Shown: positions 1-5,170 of the stretch, piece after piece
Layout: each line of letters opens with the position of its first letter
How positions within the stretch are numbered: position 1 is the stretch's first letter
Assembly (NCBI GenBank): GCA_030671165.1
Contig: DAOVAG010000040.1
Span: 1-6,770 of the forward strand
Direction of reading: 5' to 3'
Length of the DNA: 6,770 nt
Origin: Candidatus Bathyarchaeota archaeon
Lineage (GTDB): Archaea; Thermoproteota; Bathyarchaeia; RBG-16-48-13; GCA-020355125
Program-made: the position numbers and the translations under genes
The notes under the pieces: generated by a model
What the model was told of the DNA's origin: nothing
Seen by the model: the letters and a program-made list of their open reading frames with translations, nothing else
The model's database searches: none

Positions 1-530
1 GTTTGAAGTTTTTTCCAATCTTCATCGGTGATCTCGCTTCTCGTATCATCTGCTGTTATCATCAATAGTTTGCGATTATAGATTTCGTATTGGTCCCAAA
101 CAAATATCGTTGGCTCAGTTAGCATCGTTTTCGGTTTAAGAAACGGATCCTGAACAAATGTTGTTGGTTCATTTCTAGTTTTTTGTTGGTAATCTGCTGT
201 AACTTCACGTTCCCCACCGAGAGTTTCAATTTTTCCACCGAGTGCTGTTTGTTGGGGTAGGTTTATTTTCTGCTTGACTTCCATCAAACACTTAGAACAC
301 ACCAAATTAGTCTCTTTAGTCAGCCCTAAAAATTTTGTTACAGGATCGTCTTTGTGAAGGTTGTAGATGATAACTTTTTCAGCTTTACAAACTTGACAAT
401 CCCCGATAAAACATTTTTCAAGTTGGTATTCTGGTCTGTGGTCTCCCTCCCAACCAAGGCTTTGGGTAGAAGGATTTCCAACACCCCTTTCCAGTCTTCC
501 AGACAAATATACCCGCTTCCCACTTAACAA
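1..530 (-). CDS. Unknown Cys-rich protein, partial (C-terminus off window)
   Basis: An open frame of 176 codons runs without a stop to the left edge, so the C-terminus is missing. I do not recognise the family. Five cysteines are arranged as C40-x4-C45-x2-C48 and, 29 residues later, C78-x2-C81. This looks like a zinc-ribbon or treble-clef type metal site. The rest is mixed and soluble, with no membrane segment or signal peptide: a Gly/Arg-rich start (SGRLERGVGNPSTQSLGW), then segments such as PFLKPKTM and IFVWD. There is no in-frame ATG near the start. TTG at 528-530 is chosen because a TGA lies two codons upstream and an archaeal TATA-like box (568-577) is correctly placed; TTG at 504-506 is the alternative. 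The Cys cluster followed by a LKPxT-like segment loosely recalls Csc2/Cas7 RAMP proteins, but this is a weak impression. An N-terminally shortened gene is also possible. Confidence 0.6.
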   Translation of the reverse strand, partial: MLSGKRVYLSGRLERGVGNPSTQSLGWEGDHRPEYQLEKCFIGDCQVCKAEKVIIYNLHKDDPVTKFLGLTKETNLVCSKCLMEVKQKINLPQQTALGGKIETLGGEREVTADYQQKTRNEPTTFVQDPFLKPKTMLTEPTIFVWDQYEIYNRKLLMITADDTRSEITDEDWKKLQ

Positions 531-567
531 GTATCAAATATCTACTTAAACATTATCTCATAAATCC

Positions 568-577
568 TATAAATAAA
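568..577 (-). promoter_or_regulatory. TATA-like box for the left-hand unknown gene
   Basis: On the minus strand the bases read TTTATTTATA, centred about 43 bases ahead of the TTG start at 530. With the usual archaeal spacing of about 25 bases from box to transcription start, the leader would be roughly 15-18 bases. No clear Shine-Dalgarno site precedes the TTG. The call rests only on sequence and spacing. Confidence 0.45.
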
Positions 578-579
578 CT

Positions 580-599
580 CATAATAATGATTTATTATG
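580..599. repeat. 20-base inverted repeat just upstream of the TATA-like box
   Basis: CATAATAA, a four-base spacer TGAT, and TTATTATG form a perfect 8-base-pair dyad. It ends 3 bases upstream of the minus-strand TATA-like box, where a TFB-recognition element or an operator would sit. It overlaps the middle one of three CTCATAA copies (557-563, 578-584, 609-615). It may be an operator for the unknown gene. Confidence 0.45.
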
Positions 600-700
600 G
601 GGTATTATCTCATAACGTGCGTAACTTGAGAGTTGAGCTGTTATCTGAGTACATGTTAATGGCGATGAGCTGTTAAAAGAATTGAGGAAGCGGAATGTTT

Positions 701-729
701 AAAAAATGGTTTTTTCTTTTATTTTTTTT
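701..729. terminator. Symmetric A6/T6 element with T-rich tract
   Basis: AAAAAA-TGG-TTTTTT (701-715) is a perfect inverted repeat, so either strand shows a T-run. On the plus strand it is followed by further T-rich sequence to 729. Archaeal transcription ends at T-runs, so this could stop atpHE transcripts coming from the right, and any plus-strand transcript. No plus-strand gene ends here. Confidence 0.3.
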
Positions 730-862
730 ACTATCTATATATAGTTGATATATAGTGTATGGGTTTTTCTATTAGAAATTAAAGTAGATAGCTAAACTCT
801 GAAGTTATCCTAAGTTTAGTTTAACAGCTCTCCTCACTTGTGATTTGTTAGCGCGCGCTTTG

Positions 863-1492
863 TTAGTGAAACAGCATCTTTGCAATCTCGAATCTCAGTT
901 CTCTTTCACGACGCTTGAGGATATCCGAAAAAGTGTTATCAATAACAATCCTACCATCATACGTCCTAATCACACAACCACCTAAGGATTTAATTTTCTC
1001 AGTGGAGGCTGTAAGTTCTGTCTCTTTCCCAGTTTTCTTAACAATCTTTTTTGTCAACATATCAAGCTCCAAGGGCAATGTTTCGTCTTGTTCCCTTAAC
1101 AAAATTTCTAACTTCTCACCACTTAGAACAATCCCAGTATCTACGATTAATTTTTGTAGAAAAGGTAAATAATTCTCTGACTGTGAGAAAACTTTGAGTC
1201 TATTCATTACTTCTTCTAACACAGAAGTAACTAAACGTTCCTTCTCAAATAACACCATCCAGCTTGCTCTTTTCTTTGCATCAGCGATTAAAGTTTTGTT
1301 AATTGCTTCTGCCTCGTCTTCTCCCTTTTTCAGGATAGGGGATACTTCACCTAAAGAATTCTGATGGGCTAATTCTTTCTGTTTATCTATCATCACCTCA
1401 GCTGACTTATGGGCCTCGATTAGAATAGATTCAGCGTCCTCCCTTGCACTTTGGAGAATTTGATCTGTCATCCTTTGCACTTCTAAGCCCAT
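863..1492 (-). CDS. atpE: A-type ATP synthase subunit E
   Basis: This is the peripheral-stalk (stator) subunit. It pairs with subunit H and links the catalytic A3B3 head to membrane subunit I. The 209-residue product has the family layout: a charged helical N-terminal half (about residues 1-110) that forms a coiled coil with H, and a globular C-terminal domain. The C-terminal signature is clear: GG at 171-172, DGR at 179-181, DNTF at 185-188, then a helical end finishing in MLFH. Length is near the family norm of about 190-210. The first ATG is preferred over the Met at residue 8 because GAGG sits about 8 bases ahead of it. It follows atpH by 2 bases, so the two are probably cotranscribed. 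In the euryarchaeal operon E follows K; here it is next to H on the strand opposite I-K. Confidence 0.93.
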   Translation of the reverse strand: MGLEVQRMTDQILQSAREDAESILIEAHKSAEVMIDKQKELAHQNSLGEVSPILKKGEDEAEAINKTLIADAKKRASWMVLFEKERLVTSVLEEVMNRLKVFSQSENYLPFLQKLIVDTGIVLSGEKLEILLREQDETLPLELDMLTKKIVKKTGKETELTASTEKIKSLGGCVIRTYDGRIVIDNTFSDILKRRERELRFEIAKMLFH

Positions 1493-1494
1493 CT

Positions 1495-1824
1495 TTATGT
1501 CCTCGACGATGTGATTTCATTAAATATGAAATCAACTGCAGTATCGAAATTACTCCTCGCGTTTTCTTGAACTCTGTCAATCTTTCTATTCGATGTACCG
1601 AGAATGTTCTTAGCTAAAGACTCAGTCTTCTCTTTCGTCTCCTCTATTAATTCAACAGACCTGTTTCTAGCTTCAGAAATGGCCTCTTCGTATGCTTTTC
1701 TGTAGACACTGGGTAAATTATTCTCTGTTTTTTGTGTAATCATATCAGCTTGTAACTTGGCTTGATCTAGAATCTCTTTCGCCTCTCTCTCCACATCTCG
1801 AATCATCTTAATGGCATTATGCAT
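1495..1824 (-). CDS. atpH: A-type ATP synthase subunit H (peripheral stalk)
   Basis: This is the second stator-stalk subunit, which forms the right-handed coiled coil with subunit E. The 109-residue product is almost wholly charged helix with no globular domain (MHNAIKMIRDVEREAKEILD at the start, rich in Glu, Lys and Ala). Length matches the usual 100-110 residues of AhaH. The frame stays open upstream to 1941, but the extra 39 residues (rich in Tyr, Asn and Arg) do not suit the family. The ATG at 1822-1824 is chosen because GGTG lies about 8 bases ahead of it and a TATA-like box is well placed at 1864-1871. It is first in a two-gene unit with atpE and divergent from atpI. Helical stalk proteins diverge fast, so identity rests on length, composition and neighbours together. 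Confidence 0.85.
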   Translation of the reverse strand: MHNAIKMIRDVEREAKEILDQAKLQADMITQKTENNLPSVYRKAYEEAISEARNRSVELIEETKEKTESLAKNILGTSNRKIDRVQENARSNFDTAVDFIFNEITSSRT

Positions 1825-1863
1825 GGTTAAACACCAAGTTATACGTTTAGATTTATTAACATA

Positions 1864-1871
1864 ATATAAAA
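1864..1871 (-). promoter_or_regulatory. TATA-like box for atpH-atpE
   Basis: The minus strand reads TTTTATAT here, centred about 43 bases ahead of the atpH ATG. The predicted leader of about 17 bases would carry the GGTG ribosome site. It also supports the shorter atpH start, since the upstream extension would place the start before this box. Confidence 0.45.
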
Positions 1872-1946
1872 AATTTTGTTTGTTTGAATACAATCTAGTA
1901 AGTCTGATATTTGTACGAAACAATTTTAAGACTGTTGTCATTGGTT

Positions 1947-1981
1947 GGGATTAATTAAATTATTTAATTTAAGGGATTAAT
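1947..1981. repeat. 18-base palindrome between two GGGATTAAT copies
   Basis: TTAAATTA-TT-TAATTTAA (1955-1972) is a perfect 8-base-pair dyad. GGGATTAAT occurs at 1947-1955 and again at 1973-1981, 26 bases apart. The block lies between the end of the broken regulator gene and the atpH promoter. It could be an operator upstream of atpH or a hairpin ending the regulator transcript; the sequence does not decide. Confidence 0.4.
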
Positions 1982-1983
1982 AT

Positions 1984-2196
1984 TTACTTAACTAAATGAT
2001 CAAAGCATTTGGTTTGCAAACCATAACCTTTTCTCTCAATGAATTCCTGTTTCTCCATTTGTGATAAAGCTCAACTAGTCTTAGTGGAATGACCTACAGC
2101 ACTTGTTAGTTCAGAATACTTTACTTCCTCTTTCTCAGATAGCTCGGTTAGAATTATTTGCGTACCTTTTAGTGCGATAAGGCTGAAGACACTCAA
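1984..2196 (-). pseudogene. Winged-helix transcriptional regulator, broken by in-frame TGA
   Basis: Read on the minus strand from a TTG at 2194-2196, the frame gives a 70-residue protein that resembles a small ArsR/MarR/HxlR-like winged helix-turn-helix. A helix-rich start (ALKGTQIILTELSEKEEVKY) is followed by SELTSAVGHSTKTS in the helix-turn-helix, then ALSQMEKQEFIERKGYGL as the recognition-helix end and wing. A TGA at 2071-2073 interrupts it at codon 42, between STKTS and ALSQMEK, where such proteins often have Arg; one C-to-T change from CGA would explain it. GGGAGG lies 6 bases before the TTG, a good ribosome site, so the gene probably was functional. It is divergent from atpI and their promoters appear to overlap, suggesting it once regulated itself and perhaps atpI. 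A sequencing error is possible. Confidence 0.6.
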
Positions 2197-2240
2197 AATA
2201 GTCCTCCCTTAATCTTAACTAATATACACGTATGGTAAAG

Positions 2241-2256
2241 ATTAAATACTTTTATT
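2241..2256. promoter_or_regulatory. Overlapping divergent promoter, regulator / atpI
   Basis: On the minus strand AGTATTTAAT (2241-2250) is a TATA-like box about 50 bases ahead of the regulator TTG. On the plus strand TTAAATAC with the following TTTTATT lies about 30 bases ahead of the proposed atpI GTG at 2280. That would give atpI a very short leader, which fits the lack of a clear Shine-Dalgarno site there. Both assignments rest on spacing and composition only. Confidence 0.35.
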
Positions 2257-2279
2257 TTCCTTTAGCGAACTTGTATTGG

Positions 2280-4122
2280 GTGATTCCAACTGCTAGAATT
2301 ACGAAAGCTGAAGGTTCTAGTTTTAGAAGAACGTATCGATGCTGTTCTACGTTCATTAGCCGAGTTGGGTACCACTCAATTGATCGATATGACTGAGAAT
2401 CTCGAATCTTGGGAAGGAACATTAGAACCTTATGATGTACCAGTTGAAATTATTAATCGATGTTCGAGTCTTCTATCAAAGGTTTCAACAATTTATTCAA
2501 AAATAGACCCTCTTTTTCAACCAACAGAAGCTGAAATAAGCGATTTACCCACCCTAACAATGCCCATATTAAGAGAGAGGTCAGAAGAGGTACTTAATGA
2601 AGTGGAACGCAGACTATCTGGACTTGAAACGAAATTGTCTGCAGAAAAAGAAAACTGGGGCAAGATAAGTATCAATCTTAAGGATCGACAAAAACTAATA
2701 GATAAGTTGGGAACTCTAACTGGCGGTTTGGATAAAATATTATTGGAAAATAAACTTCAAGGTATGGAAGAACAAATAGAAGCTTCTAAAGTCCATAAAA
2801 GAGAGCTTTCAATCATCAGAGTCGCCGCTGCTCTGGAGAAACAAAAAATTGAAATGGGAAAACTAATTTCTGAAATAAAGCCCATGTTTGGAAAGATACG
2901 TGAAGATCTTTTATCTATACAAGAGACCACGCAGAGAGAACAATTGGTAGTTGAAGCTAAATCCCAATTTTTGAGAACATCAAAGACAATTTATTTCGAA
3001 GCTTATGTACGAAGCTCTCATCTCAACGAAGTAGTTGATATTATTAAGGAAGTAAGTGATGGTGTCTGTCTAGTATCTGATGAACGGCCATCTCCAGAAG
3101 AAAGAATACCCACAACAAAAAAACTGGTTCCGAGTTTCCTGATAGCTTTCGAAAAATTGGTAAATGCCTCGGGAATTCCTTCTGCGCGGGAGGTTAACCC
3201 CATCTCAATTATGGCGATAACGTTCCCCCTACTTTTTGGAATAATGTTCGCAGATGTTGGACAAGGTTTAATTTTTATCATATTGGGTGCAATCCTCACC
3301 TTATTTAAAAGGAAAATAAAACTTGAAGAAATGGGCGACATGCAACGATACGCTTTCACAAGTAGTGAATTGTTTATTTTTATGGGCGTCTTTGCCATTT
3401 TTTTCGGATTCCTCTTCGGGGAATTCTTCGGTCCTTCTGGCGTTATTCATCCAATATCTCTGGGAAAACTTGGACCCTTTTACTTCGGTGGATTTGAGCC
3501 CACACAAGAACCTATGAAAATGATGCGGTTCTCTATGTTTGTTGGTGTAGTCCACTTGAGTTTAGGCTTAATATTAAGAGTGATAAATGAAATCAAAAAA
3601 CATCAGTATAAACATGTCCCGATTTCAATTAGTCGGTTATGGCTACTTTTAGGAGGTCTAATCATGTGGACATATTGGGGCGGTATATCCAATATTAATA
3701 TATGGTTTTCTGAGGGGGCACTCACATTTGGAGGGCTTGTTATTCTGCCCATAATACTTATAGTTCTCTTTACAGGAAGAATTGAAGGAGTTACGGAAGG
3801 AATAGGATATGGAGTAGAAGTCTTCGCTGAAACTTTAAGTCATACGTTATCTTACTGCAGATTAATGGCGTTAGGTCTCGTTCATAGCGTAATGAATAAT
3901 CTCTTTTTAGTATTAGGCGGAGTGGAACATGGCATTTTTCCACTTTCCAGTATCCCGATAATCTTGATAGGAACAATATTGGTGATGATTGTAGAAGGGC
4001 TCATCGTCTTCGTGCATTCACTCCGTCTTCACTGGATTGAATGGTTTTCAAAATTCTACTCAGGTGAAGGAATTCCTTTTAAACCATTTATATATAACAC
4101 TACTAAACAAATGAGGGAATAA
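2280..4122 (+). CDS. atpI: A-type ATP synthase subunit I (a-like), frameshifted near its 5' end
   Basis: This is the membrane stator subunit that forms the two ion half-channels against the K ring. The long open frame starts only at a TTG (2365), inside the conserved N-terminal fold. The expected start is present in another frame: GTG 2280 gives MIPTARITKAE, then, skipping one base at 2313/2314, VLVLEERIDAVLRSLAE joins LGTTQLID. The joined protein has 613 residues, near the family range. Residues to about 300 form the soluble coiled-coil arm; the rest is the multi-helix membrane domain. Signatures (joined numbering) are FPLLFGIMFADVGQG from 315, GEFFG at 380-384, LSYCRLMALGL with the essential ion-path Arg at 527, and RLHWIEWFSKFY from 582. 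atpK follows 2 bases after the stop. The extra base may be a sequencing error, a real lesion or recoding. Confidence 0.92.
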
Positions 4123-4124
4123 AT

Positions 4125-4574
4125 ATGTTTGAACCAGGCACAATTGCTCTTGTGGGTGTGGGATTTGCAGTCATCGGACCTATCATAGCCGCCGCGTATA
4201 CAATAATTACCTGTGGAACTGCAAACGCAGGAGTTGGTATTAAAAAACCTAGATTACTCAGCAGGTTAATGATAACAGTAGTTTTGGGTGAAGCATTAGC
4301 GATTTATGGACTGCTTATTGCCTTTATGCTGTTGTCTAAGCTACCTTTGATCACTTCCACTAACGCAGCAAATACGGCTTTAATGGCAGGCATAATAATT
4401 GCTGGTTCGTGTATTTCTGCAAGTGCAGGAATTAGTTATTCTGGAATTTCACTAGCTGGTGCAACTCTTGAACGAGAAGAGACCTTTTCCTCCAACGTCA
4501 TAGCAGTAGTCTTATCCGAAGCCTTGGCCATATACGGTTTATTGATGTCATTTATGCTTATAGGCCAAATATAG
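4125..4574 (+). CDS. atpK: A-type ATP synthase subunit K, double-hairpin proteolipid
   Basis: This is the rotor-ring proteolipid that carries the translocated ion. The 149-residue product has four hydrophobic helices in two homologous hairpins (about residues 5-71 and 82-147), so it is a fused tandem copy of the roughly 75-residue single-hairpin form. Each second helix ends alike: TVVLGEALAIYGLL and AVVLSEALAIYGLL, with ion-binding Glu56 and Glu132. Keeping both is unlike eukaryotic 16-kDa subunits, which keep one. Ala follows each Glu where sodium-type rings usually have Ser/Thr, and no Gln is seen in helices 1 and 3. I infer proton rather than sodium coupling, with modest confidence. GAGGG lies about 9 bases before the ATG, overlapping the end of atpI; the two genes are surely one transcript. 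Confidence 0.94.
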   Translation: MFEPGTIALVGVGFAVIGPIIAAAYTIITCGTANAGVGIKKPRLLSRLMITVVLGEALAIYGLLIAFMLLSKLPLITSTNAANTALMAGIIIAGSCISASAGISYSGISLAGATLEREETFSSNVIAVVLSEALAIYGLLMSFMLIGQI

Positions 4575-4610
4575 ATAACATGATTCTAAGGAAAATCAAC
4601 TGATGAATAA

Positions 4611-4637
4611 ACAAAAAGAATGTTATTTCTTTTTTTT
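4611..4637 (+). terminator. Terminator after atpI-atpK
   Basis: AAAAAGAA (4613-4620) and TTCTTTTT (4627-4634) can pair around a six-base loop, and the T-run continues to 4637. It lies about 40 bases after the atpK stop. A T-run alone is enough for archaeal termination; the hairpin may be incidental. Confidence 0.55.
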
Positions 4638-4654
4638 AAAAAAAACTCACTCAG

Positions 4655-5104
4655 ATGAACCTTGAAGAAGCTATAGAGGATACACCTGAATACAAGGCTC
4701 TCTGCGAGTACTATCCTCACATTACAAAATCAATCAAGTTAAAAAGAGATATAGAAAAATTAAAAATAAATAGATACCTTGGATAAGGATTTACAAAACT
4801 GTATAATAAAAGGCAAACGCTCGAAATCAAAGAACACTTGAAAAGAGAGAAAATCTGTAAGCGACTTCTTGGAGAAAACAAACAAGAAAAAATGTTTAAT
4901 CTACGTTTTACATTCGAGAACACAACGGAGTGTGTTTCTTCGTTAATTTCTTCATTGAATAGAACAATTAATAAAATTCATGGAAATCTTCAATCTAATC
5001 AACGTAAAAATATTCTTCTACATAGAAAGTGGCTTCCCATACTCTTTGATTTAGGGTCACTTTATGTGAATGAAAAAGGTTTGGCAGTGAGGGAATGGAT
5101 TTAG
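4655..5104 (+). pseudogene. Unknown small helical protein, interrupted by in-frame TAA
   Basis: One reading frame runs from ATG 4655 to TAG 5102-5104 (149 codons) with a single interruption, TAA at 4784-4786 after codon 43. The first part begins MNLEEAIEDTPEYKALCEYY. The frame directly after the stop (GFTKLYNKRQTLEIKEHL) continues in the same charged helical style to the end (GSLYVNEKGLAVREWI), so I read this as one broken gene. A CAA-to-TAA change is the simplest explanation. I do not recognise the family. The product would be soluble, basic, Lys/Asn/Leu-rich and mostly helical, with no membrane segment. There is no Shine-Dalgarno site before the ATG; the T/A tract just upstream could be a promoter for a leaderless message. 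Alternatives are two separate small ORFs (4655-4786, and 4838-5104 from a TTG) or a sequencing error. It is not subunit F, which has a different start and fold. Confidence 0.45.
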
Positions 5105-5156
5105 AGGAACCATGAATCACATCAGACTAACTAAAACATTGACGCTAGATAATCAG

Positions 5157-5170
5157 AATATTCTTTTTTT
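5157..5170 (+). terminator. T-run ending plus-strand transcription before atpC
   Basis: An AGAATATTCT palindrome (5155-5164) runs into seven T residues (5164-5170), just after the unknown ORF and overlapping the last base of the convergent atpC stop. It would stop plus-strand readthrough into the antisense of atpC. Confidence 0.4.

Larger units (their letters stand above)
552..615. repeat. 12-base direct repeat ATTATCTCATAA (552-563, 604-615)
   Basis: Two identical 12-base copies lie 52 bases apart, about five helical turns, on either side of the TATA-like box. A shorter shared core, CTCATAA, occurs a third time at 578-584. The arrangement suits binding of a repressor or activator over the promoter of the left-hand gene. 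No regulator can be named. Confidence 0.4.
531..862. other. Intergenic region with regulatory-looking repeats
   Basis: I see no gene in these 332 bases on either strand. The left part holds a candidate promoter for the unknown gene, a 20-base inverted repeat (580-599) and three copies of CTCATAA. The middle holds an A6-TGG-T6 symmetric element (701-715) followed by a T-rich tract to 729, and an AT palindrome (735-755). The word GAGCTGTTA occurs at 634-642 and 667-675, and inverted at 822-830. Next to the atpE stop lies a (GC)4 run (851-858) between two TTTGTTAG copies. Confidence 0.6.

Noticed and set aside
338..523. Minus-strand 61-codon frame from a GTG
   Set aside because: It overlaps the 176-codon open frame on the same strand, which reaches the window edge and carries paired cysteines; this one is an out-of-frame shadow.
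641..690. Possible C/D box guide RNA (CTGA at 645-648, GCGATGA at 662-668)
   Set aside because: The matching C box and final CTGA box are missing or poor, so the boxes are probably chance.
1825..1941. N-terminal extension of atpH by 39 codons
   Set aside because: The extra residues do not look like subunit H, the TATA-like box lies inside them, and GGTG supports the ATG at 1824.
2365..2367. TTG as the true start of atpI
   Set aside because: It would cut the conserved first part of the subunit I fold, which is encoded upstream in two frames.
3018..3976. Antisense and alternative-frame ORFs within atpI (3018-3398, 3301-3555, 3323-3517, 3791-3976)
   Set aside because: They lie inside the well-conserved membrane domain of AtpI and have the composition of frame shadows.
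4717..4923. Minus-strand 68-codon ORF rich in Phe, Leu and Ser
   Set aside because: It is the complement of the Lys/Glu-rich plus-strand frame; its composition is that of an antisense shadow.
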